From Magicicada septendecula (Eukaryota; Arthropoda; Insecta; Hemiptera; Cicadidae), in the NCBI GenBank assembly GCA_034769895.1, contig CM068373.1:283807379-283871378 (forward strand): a stretch of DNA of 64,000 bases, written 5' to 3'. A model generated the notes under the pieces. The model was not told where the DNA came from. It saw only the letters and a program-made list of their open reading frames with translations, and searched no databases. This document shows, in pieces, positions 37,841-48,492 of this stretch (position 1 is the first letter of the stretch; the number at the start of each line of letters is the position of its first letter). The translations under genes were made by a program, and so were the position numbers.

Positions 37841-40054
37841 GAGGAAGATACCCATGTACACAATAATAATAATGAAATTATATATATAATTGCTAAGCTA
37901 AATGGAATACAGACGACAGTTATGATAGATACGGGGTCCAACATCTCGTTAATTGATAGTACCGAACTGGAGAGAATCCAGCGAGAAGGTCAAATATCTA
38001 TACCCACCTTACCTGTGAATAATATAATAATTATCGGAGCCACTGGACGGCAAAATAAAACTGTTAAGAAGCAAGTATCGCTCGACCTCACAAACAATAA
38101 TGTGACAATACCAATAGGATTCTTAGTCGCAACGGGGTTACCGTTCAACGTACTGATTGGATGTGACATATTACGACAACATTCGGCAGTAATAGACTTA
38201 AATAGAGGAATAGTATCATTAACGTCCGAAGAAGGAGTATGGACAGCGGAATTAGTAGACGCTACTAGAACCGTTCCAATTAATGACAAATGTCATGTCA
38301 TGAAGAGCTATTTTTGTAAGGATAATAAACTGCAAGAAGCAATCCAATATGAGGACGACGATCAAGAACTATGGCATAGTAAGTTGGAAGAAATACGAGA
38401 GTTCCAAAGGGAAAAAACAGATCAACAGATAAGTAAGGTACAGGCAGAAAATTTAATTGAAATATACAATAACTATAAACATATATTCTCCAACGCTCCA
38501 GGTAAAGTTAAGGGTTACCAATGTGAAATCAATTTCAAGGAACCTGTAGACTTTCGTAGAAAATCCTACCCGATAGCCTATTCAATAAAGAACGAAGTTC
38601 GAGAGGAAATCAATCGGATGATCAAGGATGACATCATAGAATATAGTCAATCACCCTATACCAGTCCCATAGTGGCGATCCCAAAAAAGAATGGGAAAGT
38701 GAGAATTTGCCTGGACGCTAGGGAGATAAATAAAATGATTATAAACGATAGAACTTCCCCTGGCGAGATTGAGGAAATTCTGAAAAAATTTCACGGTACC
38801 AAATACATTAGTACCTGGGATACTGTATGCGGATACTGGCAGGTGGAGTTGCACCCAAATAGTAGAAAATATATGGCATTCCTTTTCGACGGAAGGAACT
38901 ACCAGTTCAAAAGGTTACCTTTCGGATTGATTAATTCTGTTGCGATATTCGTGAAATGTATGGACCAGATATTGGGACAAGAAACTCTGCAATTCACCAC
39001 AGTATACGTAGACGATTTACTGATAACATCTTCTAATTGGGATGAACATTGCACAAGGGTGGAACAAGTACTGAGAAAGCTGTCTGAGAATAATGTAACA
39101 CTTAAACTAAACAAGTCAAAATTTATTGCTAACAAAGTAAAGTTTTTAGGTTTTAATTTAACAGAGATGGGTATATCGCCCTCAAAAGAGAAAGTGGAAG
39201 CAATTCAACAGTTCCCTACTCCAAAAAACAGAAAACAGTTACAATCTTTCCTCGGAATTTGTAACTATTATCGCAAATTCCAAGATAATTATTCAGAAAT
39301 AACTGCTAAATTCCAAAAACAGCTATCCTCCAAGGACAAATGGGCATGGGGACCGGAACAAGATAAAGTTCTACAACTAATAAAAGAGAAATTTCTAGAG
39401 ACAGTTATGCTGCACCACCCTGACTTTAATAAGCCCTTTTATCTAAATTGTGATGCAAGCAATGAAAGCTTAGGCGCCACTTTGTATCAGGAAGATGAAG
39501 AAGGACATCACATGGTTGTTAGCTTCGCCAGCAGGGTGCTGAACAACTGCGAACGCAACTATAACGTCACTGAAAAGGAGTTGCTAAGTGCAGTATACGC
39601 ATGCAATAAGTTCAGGACCTATATACTTGGATACCCAGTGACCGTAAGGAGTGATCATAAATCCATCTCATTCCTAAAACGATGTAAGCTCAGTCATGGT
39701 CGATTAACTAGATGGGTCCTTGCACTACAAGAATATCACATTAATTGGGAATATATACCTGGAAGGAAGAACATAGCAGCCGATATCTTGTCCCGAATCA
39801 ACATACAAGACCAATCGTTCGATGGAGAAAAGGAGCAAATAGCAAAGGTTTACAATATTATTAAGAGTAGAAAAGATTTGGAAATCATCACAAATGAAAT
39901 TGAACAACACCAAAAACTGGATCCCAAACTAATGAACATACGCCAGAGAGTGCACAATGCCGACGAAATCCTTACAAAATATTATTGTGTATATGATGAT
40001 AGGTTATTTATTAAAGTTACCCCTATTATTAGTCAAATGAAGAGACTATTATGA
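37841..40054 (+). CDS. Gypsy-type pol: protease, reverse transcriptase, RNase H; integrase missing
   Basis: The open frame runs from 37841; the first ATG is at 37922. Counting from that ATG: aspartic protease with D-T-G at residues 3-5 and a downstream IGCD block; RT with CLDAREIN, the YVDD catalytic box at 362-365, and LNKSKF/FLGF; RNase H with CDAS at about 510 (first catalytic Asp), the TEKELL block (catalytic Glu) and RSDHKSISFL; then the connection ending RLFIKVTP. The stop comes where the integrase zinc domain should begin, and no integrase is found in 40055-40619. So it can encode polymerase functions but cannot insert on its own. The frame of over 700 codons without a stop indicates a fairly recent insertion. 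Confidence 0.9.
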   Translation, partial: EEDTHVHNNNNEIIYIIAKLNGIQTTVMIDTGSNISLIDSTELERIQREGQISIPTLPVNNIIIIGATGRQNKTVKKQVSLDLTNNNVTIPIGFLVATGLPFNVLIGCDILRQHSAVIDLNRGIVSLTSEEGVWTAELVDATRTVPINDKCHVMKSYFCKDNKLQEAIQYEDDDQELWHSKLEEIREFQREKTDQQISKVQAENLIEIYNNYKHIFSNAPGKVKGYQCEINFKEPVDFRRKSYPIAYSIKNEVREEINRMIKDDIIEYSQSPYTSPIVAIPKKNGKVRICLDAREINKMIINDRTSPGEIEEILKKFHGTKYISTWDTVCGYWQVELHPNSRKYMAFLFDGRNYQFKRLPFGLINSVAIFVKCMDQILGQETLQFTTVYVDDLLITSSNWDEHCTRVEQVLRKLSENNVTLKLNKSKFIANKVKFLGFNLTEMGISPSKEKVEAIQQFPTPKNRKQLQSFLGICNYYRKFQDNYSEITAKFQKQLSSKDKWAWGPEQDKVLQLIKEKFLETVMLHHPDFNKPFYLNCDASNESLGATLYQEDEEGHHMVVSFASRVLNNCERNYNVTEKELLSAVYACNKFRTYILGYPVTVRSDHKSISFLKRCKLSHGRLTRWVLALQEYHINWEYIPGRKNIAADILSRINIQDQSFDGEKEQIAKVYNIIKSRKDLEIITNEIEQHQKLDPKLMNIRQRVHNADEILTKYYCVYDDRLFIKVTPIISQMKRLL

Positions 40055-40619
40055 TATTATTTTATTTTTTATAACTGTCTGTAGATGAATTCCAGCAGTA
40101 TTATATTGAAGTGTAGTATGGCCAGCAGAGTATGATGCCAATAAGTGCCTCTCTGAACTGTCCCAGCTCACATGTTAGGGAATGGTAGGGAAACTGAATA
40201 TTTAAGGGATAATAAAACCGCTGCGAAGATTGACATCAGATTCCAAAAGGTATGAAGGAAGAAAACAGAATGAAGATAGCTGACAGAAGATCAATGGAGA
40301 AACGCATTTGTAGAAGTAAATAGAAATAGAAGAGTGTTAAATTTAAGTTTTACTCATTATTGTGACCAATCATTGTCAAATAATGTTTGACAAAAAAACA
40401 AAGCAAGAGAATTAATATCATTAATGAATTTTCATACTATAGAGAAAAGTGAATACTAGTCAAAAATGTTACATTCAGAAATCCAATCGATTACCATTAA
40501 AACTATACAATGAATAAAAGAAAGGTATTCCAAGTCATGAAAAAAAGATATAAGTTTATTTTGACCCAAATTATATTCAGGTAAACTAAACTTCTTTTGG
40601 AGGGGACCCACACGTTACA
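40055..40619 (+). mobile_element. 3' remnant of the gypsy-type element
   Basis: 565 bp without a coding domain, ending gacccacacgttaca next to atat. gacccacacgtta also occurs at 35597-35609 in the module region, which supports a shared LTR-end sequence. Integrase and most of the 3' LTR appear deleted. Confidence 0.55.
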
Positions 40620-40624
40620 ATATA

Positions 40625-40638
<14 letters not shown>

Positions 40639-40657
<19 letters not shown>

Positions 40658-40658
40658 T
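40639..40658. repeat. (TA)n microsatellite
   Basis: Short AT tract between the gypsy element end and the Penelope copy, followed by a T run. Confidence 0.85.
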
Positions 40659-41705
40659 TTTTTTTTTGGTGATGTTTTCAATTTGTTTCTTCTGCAAGTA
40701 GATAATATTGTATACTCTTTTTAACACCTGACGCACGTTTCACTGAAAAATATCAGTATCATCAGAGGTTTCTAAGTGAATTAATAACAATCGTAATAAT
40801 TCTATTAATATAAAAGTAACGCATAATCGAATTTGTATCGATTTTAACGTAAAATAAAATAACTGATAATCGATTTAGGTCGATTAGTTAACGATTGTTT
40901 TAATGTTTATTTCTTCAGCAGTTGTTTTCTCGGTTATATTTGAAATTTTGTTTATATGTACTTTATTCACATTTATTTTTATTTTTTAGTAAATTTATAA
41001 TTTTAAATAGATCGTCTTGTTTTGTTTTTATTTGGGTTTGTTCTTTAATTAATAAATTATTGTTATTGTGTTTGTAAATGTTAAGATTTTCCCAAATATT
41101 CATTTTTTGACCTTTTTGTATGTTTTTAATTAATTTTATATTTTCAATGTTTGGAAACTGGTGGTTATTATTTAGACAATGTGTGGCTAAATTAGATTTA
41201 TAAATATTTGGTTTTAAATATGCATTGCGGTGTTGAACGAATCTATCTCGTAGTTTTTTCTTCGTCTGGCCCACGTAAAATTTATTGCAATCTGGACATT
41301 CTATTTTATATATTCCATTTTTATTGTGAGTATTGGATTTAGTTTTAGGTTTTATTTTATTAAAAATTATATTATCTGTGTTATAAGATATTTTTAAATT
41401 AGTATCTTTAAATATTTTATTTAGTTTTTGAGTTATATTTCCGTAATAAGTGAAGGTTGTATATTTTATATTATTATTAATAGATGAATTTTTAAATGTA
41501 GTGTTTTTTGGAATTTTATTAGTGATTTTATGTTTAATTTTATTTTCTAATTTATTAATAGTTTTTATTTTGTATCCATTTTTAACTGCTATTTGTTGGA
41601 TAATTTTTCTTTCTTTGTTTCTTTCTGTGTTATTTAATGGGATCCTAAGCATTCGGTAAATCATGGAATTAAATACTGCCATTTTGTGTTGGGGAGATAT
41701 TCTAT
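40659..41705 (-). mobile_element. Penelope-like element copy 1 (- strand), 3' half with GIY-YIG
   Basis: A 239-codon frame (41682-40963, minus) covers the region after the RT thumb (MAVFNSMIYRMLRIPLNN, KHKI, linker) and then a complete-looking GIY-YIG nuclease start: GIYKIECPDCNKFYVGQTKKKLRDRF, HRNAYLKPN, THCL. These endonucleases nick the target for Penelope retrotransposition in the nucleus. The RT itself is missing, because the copy is cut at 41705 where it meets copy 2 head-to-head. Downstream of the frame lies a hammerhead motif (40726-40769) in sense orientation. Confidence 0.88.
40726..40769 (-). ncRNA. Hammerhead ribozyme, Penelope copy 1
   Basis: On the minus strand: ACCT, CTGATGA, stem II actga/tcagt, GAAA, minimal stem III ac-gtgc-gt, cleavage triplet GUC, AGGT. 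Stem I ACCT/AGGT is perfect. All core positions are consensus; a minimal type I hammerhead as known from Penelope elements. Confidence 0.8.
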
Positions 41706-41724
41706 TTTATATATTTTATAAATA

Positions 41725-42413
41725 TATAAAATAGAATGTCCAGATTGCAATAAATTTTACGTGGGCCAGACGAAGAAAAAACTACGAGATAGATTCGTTC
41801 AACACCGCAATGCATATTTAAAACCAAATATTTATAAATCTAATTTAGCCACACATTGTCTAAATAATAACCACCAGTTTCCAAACATTGAAAATATAAA
41901 ATTAATTAAAAACATACAAAAAGGTCAAAAAATGAATATTTGGGAAAATCTTAACATTTACAAACACAATAACAATAATTTATTAATTAAAGAACAAACC
42001 CAAATAAAAACAAAACAAGACGATCTATTTAAAATTATAAATTTACTAAAAAATAAAAATAAATGTGAATAAAATACATATAAACAAAATTTCAAATATA
42101 ACCGAGAAAACAGCTGCTGATGAAATAAACATTAAAACAATCGTTAACTAATCGACCTAAATCGATTATCAGTTATTTTATTTTACGTTAAAATCGATAC
42201 AAATTCGATTATGCGTTACTTTTATATTAATAGAATTATTACGATTGTTATTAATTCACTTAGAAACCTCTGATGATACTGATATTTTTCAGTGAAACGT
42301 GCGTCAGGTGTTAAAAAGAATATACAATATTATCTACTTGCAGAAGAAACAAATTGAAAACATCACAAATTATATAATTACTGCAAGAAACATCGAGTTA
42401 CTTATATAGAAAA

Positions 42414-42417
<4 letters not shown>
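41725..42417 (+). mobile_element. Penelope-like element copy 2 (+ strand), inverted partner of copy 1
   Basis: From about 41725 to 42370 this is the reverse complement of about 41340-40665 with almost no difference. The encoded GIY-YIG part (from YVGQTKKKLRDRF to NKCE) is identical. The junction is an AT-rich tattttataaatatataaaata. Beyond the shared part it has actgcaagaaacatcgagtt, whose inverted copy opens copy 3 at 53640. Confidence 0.88.
42266..42309 (+). ncRNA. Hammerhead ribozyme, Penelope copy 2
   Basis: CTGATGA at 42270-42276, stem II actga/tcagt, GAAA at 42294-42297, GUC at 42303-42305, stem I ACCT/AGGT. Same sequence as in copy 1. Confidence 0.8.

Positions 42418-42453
<36 letters not shown>
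42416..42453. repeat. (TA)n microsatellite, left target side
   Basis: AT tract between Penelope copy 2 and the 3' LTR of the minus-strand gypsy element. Confidence 0.9.
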
Positions 42454-42458
<5 letters not shown>

Positions 42459-44046
42459 AGACCTTTTGTCTATCTATTTTCTGTATATAATTATAGAACA
42501 AATCTTACTTACCCGTGACTTTTTACTTTACCTGGGCGCCAGAACAAATCCCAGATACAAATGACACGGATTCAGCTTAGCTCAGAGCACAGAGACACAC
42601 TATCTCAGGATTCGTTCAGTGAGTGGAATATTTAAGGGGAATCGTTACAAATAACTCTTAAATAATGTTGAAATTTGTTTAATTAATGACTTTGTTATTG
42701 AATAAATTTCTTTAAAAGTTAATTTAATGACTTATTGCTAACATAAATCTTATTGGTTAATGAGTGTGCCTGAAAAGTGAAGATTAAAACGTCCAAACGA
42801 CCAATTGCTCTTATCTGGTTGATTTAGGGATTATATATCACCCAAACCAGTGATAAAGAACGGGTCTGCAATAATTTGCACGTTCAATACTACAACTCAC
42901 TCTCCATTCAACACTCCTATATTACTTTATATCTAATCTTAATAATTAAGTACAAAATTTGAATTTATATAGTGTCTTTTAAAAATGTTTATTGATTTAA
43001 TTATTTATTTTGTTATTTTATGTTCATTGATCAATGAATATATTTCTTATCTGATTGATGCGTCGACCGTAGATAGTAATCAGTAGAGATACTCCTTTTG
43101 ATGGTTCGGCTCAGAAGAAATGATGATGACCAATAACGTTGACTGATGATCCAGGACATTTACAGATGCTGTAGCTACTCTGGTGCACAGGTCACTTCAC
43201 TGTTAATTAATTATTTATTTATTAATTATTTATAAATTAATTATTTAATTAATTAATTAGTTATTACGCAGCGAGATTATTTATTGAATTTTACTAATTC
43301 CTCTACTACTGCGGACCACTTCGCGAACTGTTTATTTAAATAAATACTTTGCGTTGTTTGTGCAATTGAGACCGTATTTAACACACGTCTTGCTTATTTA
43401 ATGCCCGAACGAAGAGTGTCAATTCCCTCATTCTGAGTTAGCGTCTACTCTTAATATAGGGTTGTGATTGGTTATTCCAAATAAATCATGTGTTTTCCAT
43501 TTGAAACAATATCGAACAGGTCGGTCAAACTCTCCTTAACAAGTTTGAGATGGTAGAGAATTTCTGGCTAATTTCATACTTCCGCTGTTTGCAAATCGTT
43601 TGATTACAGGTATTTGCAAACGTGTTTTCAAAGATCTGACCACAGAATATTATTGCTTTGGTCTTTCTCTGTATGCGTGTGAAAACACCTAATTCGTACC
43701 TAGCCTAATTCTCTAGTTATATCTCTTGGCGTTCTTCTTCTGTATAACTTCTTTAAATGTTAATTATATTAGTTGATATTTTGGCTACTTATAGAGCTTT
43801 AATTGCTGAATACTATGCAGGTTTCAGAATTGCCGTATATTTATTAGTTTTTAAGATATTGCAGTTTTAATAAATAAAATTAATTGAATAAAATTTCATG
43901 TCTGTGCACGCGTCAGTAGTAGCAGTGGCGAGGTTAGACAGAGATGGCTGTGATTATTCCCTCTCTCTCTTGCTTACGCCGTTAGACTAGCACAGTTTGT
44001 CACTTTCATATAACGATCTGATAGGTCGACTATATGAATCGTTATA
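42454..44046 (-). mobile_element. 3' LTR of the minus-strand gypsy element
   Basis: 1593 bp, direct repeat of 48493-50081. + strand ends tataaagacc and atcgttata. Differences to the partner include an extra tcta unit, a 3-bp indel and scattered substitutions. Confidence 0.9.
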
Positions 44047-44065
44047 TATACCCCCACTCGGTATA
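44047..44065 (-). promoter_or_regulatory. Probable polypurine tract
   Basis: On the minus strand gagtgggggtata lies directly upstream of the 3' LTR start, the expected place for plus-strand priming. Confidence 0.55.
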
Positions 44066-44310
44066 AAAAAAATTGATTATTTAAGAAACACATTAATGGT
44101 TTTTCTCTTCTTGTATACTTTTACACTAATTAAGATTTGCACATATCAAATTTCGCACTTTTTTAAATTTGCACTTTTGATTTTTCTCGAATAAAATTTG
44201 CACTAATACAATTTTGCTTATTTCTACCTTATAACTAATTATTACAATATGTTACTTAACCTAACATGGCATACACATATTAGATATTCATATGAACATT
44301 AATACTTTAA

Positions 44311-44952
44311 TCACAATTTTGACTTCGTGTGTTTACACTTCTGGCACAGGTCACAAGTAGACAATAATCTTTTCATGCGTTTTGCTAACCCCTTTCCAAT
44401 GAAGCTTTCTGTTAAGGCTCGATGGCATTTTTTAAATCCAGCGTGGCCCAATGACAAGTGGCATTCCCAAATAAGTTCATCTAACATACAGCTAGGTAAT
44501 AGTAATTTCCACTTATGGGAACATAGCTTATATAGCTTACCATCGTATATGGAAAATCCTGGTTTGGAGTTGGTAACTGCACTTCTCCAAGCTACACTAA
44601 TCCTAGGGTCTTCTTGTTGATGGGTCCCTATTTCCTTAAGTCGTCTAACTACTTCAGGTTTTGCTACATGCTTTACCGCGTAAATACCTATATCAGTGCT
44701 ACTACTTTTAATGTTAACTGTATCCATGTTGTTTTCTGATGGTGGATTTCTACTAAGTACATCTGCTACCAAGTTGTCTTTCGCTTTACAATATTGTATT
44801 TCAAACTGGTACTCTTTTATAGCCAAGATCCAGCGAGTCAGACGAGCACCAAGCAATTTACACTTTAATAAAAATACTAACGCCTTATTGTCGGTGAATA
44901 TAGTACGTTTAGCACCCAGAATATAACTTCTAAACTTTGACAGGCTATGCAC
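44311..44952 (-). pseudogene. pol fragment: RNase H end and integrase zinc-binding domain
   Basis: 213 codons: RNase H C terminus (FTDNKALVFLLKCK, RLTRWILAIKEYQFEIQY, DNLVADVLSR), a linker, then the integrase N-terminal HHCC domain with H-x4-H in CHLSLGH and C-x2-C in CDLCQKC. It stops there; the DDE core that should follow is absent from 44066-44310. Confidence 0.85.
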
Positions 44953-45045
44953 TATCGCTAATAGCTCTTTTTTGTCGTAAAATAAGTTAATTCCGCCCCT
45001 TTAAGTGTGCGACTTACAAATCCTAATACCGCTTTTTGGCCCTTC

Positions 45046-45992
45046 TCATCTATCTGATATAAGTGTGCTCCTATAGCAATATTGCTGGCGTCTGTCTGTA
45101 AATAAAATCTTTCTCCTACCCTCGGATGATGTAATATAACAGTATTTATAAAAAAGACTTTTCACTTGTTGTAGCGCTTCATCGTGGTCCCTTGTCCACC
45201 TCCATTTAATCCCTTTGTTTAACAACTTCAACAATGGAACAGTACTTTCCGCGTATTTACTTGTAAACCTCTGATAGTAGTTAGCTAAACCTAGAAATGA
45301 TTTTAGCTGCTTGCAGTTCTTTGGAGTTGGAAATTCTTGTATGGCTTTTACCTTCTCTGGGTCCGTGGTTATTCCTTCCACTGAGATTCGGTGACCTAAA
45401 AACTGAATTTCCTCCTTACCAAACTCTGATTTCCGTAGATTCAGCGCCATGTTTGCTGATCTAGATTTTGCAAAAATATTTCTTAAATGTTGTAAATGCT
45501 CCTTGAATGTTTGTGACACACACAGAATATCATCTACGAACACTAGTGTATACTTCTCTACCTCACATTACCTAAGGCACTGTCTAAACACCTTACCATT
45601 GCAGCTAAGCTGGTGCTCAGGCCAAAAGGTACAACTTTAAATTGGTAGCACTTGTTTTTATACAAAAATGCCGTATACTGTCTATCACATTTGCGGATTG
45701 GAATTTGCCAAAATCCGGATGTTAAGTCCAGTTTGGTCATGTACTTAACTCCATTACATTTTTGGAACAATTCTTCCACACTCCTTGCGCAATCGTAATC
45801 AGGTATTAATAAAGAATTTAATTTCCTGGCATCAAGGCATAAGCGGATACTCCCGTTCGGCTTGGTGACAACCACTAAAGGGTTAATATAGGGACTACTT
45901 GCCCTCTCAGTAACTCCATTCGCTAACATCTGTTGGACCTCCTTTTCCCCTTCTTCTCTACAGTGTAAAGGGATTGGATAAGTCCTTTGCAC
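45046..45992 (-). pseudogene. pol fragment: reverse transcriptase and start of RNase H, frameshifted
   Basis: The first piece (45992-45558) has NPLVVVTKPNGSIRLCLDAR, TKLDLTSGFWQIP and VVPFGL. After a frameshift the second piece (45543-45046) opens with the catalytic FVDD box, FLGHRIS, FPTPKNCKQLKSFLGL, and the RNase H start, which itself goes out of frame near 45110. Clearly gypsy-type RT, related to but distinct from the + strand element. Confidence 0.87.
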
Positions 45993-46049
45993 AAATGATG
46001 CGTTTTCAGTAAGTGTTAACTGATGTTCATAGAACTTAGCTCATCCAGG

Positions 46050-46620
46050 CTATGTTCTAAAAACATCCCTATACTCATAGACGAGTTGCTGAATTTGGTT
46101 CTGTTGCTTGTTGTTCAACTCAGTCCCGATGTTGATTTCTGGAGTATCTTCAATACAGTGCTGGTCACTCCTAACGTCAACTACCGGTTTCTCTCCATAC
46201 CCTTTTATGACACTTACCGACTTCCAATGCTTAAATTCTTTAATGTGTACACTGATTTTCTTGGTATCTATTTCCATCGTGATGATATTTCTTTTAAAAT
46301 TTATTTCTGTCTTCCATTCAAGTAACGTATCTACCCCAATAATACAATCATGAACGAGTTTCGGGACTATAAGAGCTACAATTTGGGTTTGGGTACCATT
46401 TATATTGATAGGTAAATAAATTTGTTCAGTTATCTTTTGCATTTTGGCTCCAGTGGCTCCCTGTACATTACAATTTTTTACGGGTAGTCTGGGACAACTA
46501 TGCAACTGACTATTATTTTCTACAAACTTTGAGCTGACACAGGTTACCTCACAGCCGGTGTCTATTAACGCTCTTTCTAGTAGATTACTGATTTCACAAA
46601 CTATTTCCGGTCAGGATAAT
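46050..46620 (-). pseudogene. pol fragment: aspartic protease region
   Basis: The frame opens around 46610 with ERALIDTGCEVTCV, the D-T-G protease active site, and continues through IIGVDTLLEWKTEINF, the C-terminal protease block, to YEYRDVF before the RT. A frame change separates it from the RT piece at 45992. Confidence 0.82.
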
Positions 46621-47034
46621 GGCTTCTACCCACTTCTTGCTCTTCTTTTAACAAGAACTCCCTATTGTTCACTTGATTTATATTATTTGTTAATTTCCTT
46701 TTAACTGTATTAATGGGTTGTTTCACTGCAGGTAATGGTAGATTTAGTTTTGTTTCTTTTCTACCTGCAGTGGCTTCCCGTTTCCCGTATCCGTTTTACT
46801 AGTAGACGGTTGTGGCTCGGTTGATGATATGGCTGTCTTACATACCTTAAACCCTTTACTTGTCGGGTTTCAACGCTCCTACTTCTACCCTTCTCTTCCA
46901 TTTCCTGCCAATATTGGGGTTTGTTAACCGGATATGGGGTAAACCTTTTTTCTTTTGGGCGCTCATTGTCTCTTCTCCTCGTTGGGTAGAAAGTTGGTTC
47001 CTGATGATCGCCTCTAGGGTGGCTGAATATTTAT
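46621..47034 (-). pseudogene. Decayed gag-pol junction
   Basis: Gag continues out of frame (SRPREGPEVNKYSATLEAII and a Lys/Arg-rich block near 46880), then short broken pieces up to the protease. No CCHC zinc knuckle can be recognised. Confidence 0.55.
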
Positions 47035-48308
47035 TCACTTCAGGTCCCTCTCTAGGTCTTGACATTCATCCACGACCATTATAAACTTTTCTAGGGTATC
47101 CACTCTTCTAGTAGTGGTTGCTACTCTAGTGCGTTCCGAGAAATGACGCGCTAGCTTGTACACTAGGTCTCTCTCCTCTATTGGTGGTGTTAAATGCTTC
47201 ACTTGTGCCATTACGTTTAGCACATAGTTGGTGGTTGTCATATTCATGGACGGGTGATAATTACCAAATTCCAGATGATCACGCACCCTTCTTTGAATCT
47301 GTACGTTCCAGTATTGAGCAAGGAATGTCTCTCTGAAGTCGGCGTAGGTTTGGACTCGATCCGAGATGACTTTCCACCACGTACCTGCCCAATTCTTGAG
47401 GAATCGGCTTAACATGTCCTTCTTGTCCTCATCGTCCATCAGTGGGTTTACGCGAGTTACATACGACTCAAACAGCCGTAGAAACTCCACAGGATTCTCA
47501 TGTGGGTTTCCTGAGAATACAAGGTTTTCCGGTTCTTCCTTATAGCTGCCACACCTCACGACTTTGGTTTGCTGTGACTTCATTGCCTTAGTCAGATCTT
47601 CCCGCATTACCTTTAATTGCTGTTCTACCTGTTGATGTACTTCGTCTCGGTCAGCCTTACTCTCTACTCGTTTCTTAACCTCCTTAATATTTTCACCCAG
47701 TTGGGTGCACTCTACCCTAGTACTCTGGATTTCTTCTTTATTTAGAAGCGTTTGGGTTTTTAACTCAGCAGTTACTTCGCTGAATTGTTGGTTAATAAGG
47801 GATACTTTCTGTTCTAACCGTTCATGAAATTCGATTCTACATTTATTTAGTTTTTCGTCTTGGCGGCGAAAATTAGTATTTACTTGTTTCTTAAATTCCT
47901 CTATTGTAGCTTTAACCTCTTCGGTATGCTTATCAAACTTAAGATTACTCTCATCTATTTTTCTATTGGTACTATCTATTTTACTAGCTAAATTAGCTAT
48001 TTCTTCATCTATTTTAAATGTAGCTTCTTTACTACTTTGTTCTATTTGGCTAGTTAAATATTCGTTTATTTGTTTCATTTCGTTAGATAAGTATTTATTA
48101 GTTTGCTCTATTTTATTATTAACATCATTTATTAATGTTTTATTACTTCCTTCTATTTTTCATTATTTTCTTCAATTTTACTATTTAATTGACTATTTGT
48201 ATTTTCAATTTTACTTTCAATTTTACTATTATTTTCATCCATTTTAGTGGTCAACTGCTTGAACATCTGTTCAATTGCTGCCATATCTACCGCTTGTGAT
48301 TTAGCCAT
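47035..48308 (-). pseudogene. gag of the minus-strand gypsy element, frameshifted
   Basis: The ATG is at 48308-48306 (MAKSQAVDMAAIEQMF). The frame breaks near 48155 and resumes at 48078 for 347 codons. There is a long coiled coil with NSKIE-type repeats, then the capsid-like part: FSGNPHENPVEFLRLFESY, DFRETFLAQYW, HLEFGNYHPSMNMTTTNYV, and TLEKFIMVVDECQDLE. It has the same architecture as the gag at 35710-37683. Confidence 0.83.
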
Positions 48309-48473
48309 TTTTTTATTTTACAATAACTATTTAACAAACTTTATTTTAATATTTAATCCTTCAACAGTTATTTGTAACCTTAAATTCTCCACTTCGTTTC
48401 TAATTATGTATTATTACAATTCAAACTAGTCACTTGGGTTAATATCGGTTTAATCGAGTTTAATCGGGCCCAT

Positions 48474-48492
48474 TAGTTGCGGCGCCAAATTA
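48474..48492 (-). promoter_or_regulatory. Primer-binding site
   Basis: On the minus strand TTGGCGCCGCAACTAATGGG begins right after the 5' LTR. TGGCGCC is the start shared by PBSs of many retroelements primed by Lys-type tRNAs; the exact tRNA is not verified. Single copy here. Confidence 0.65.

Noticed and set aside
40963-42072. GIY-YIG frames as a host structure-specific nuclease
   Set aside because: They are linked to Penelope RT motifs in copies 3 and 4, repeated several times and carry hammerheads; clearly transposon.
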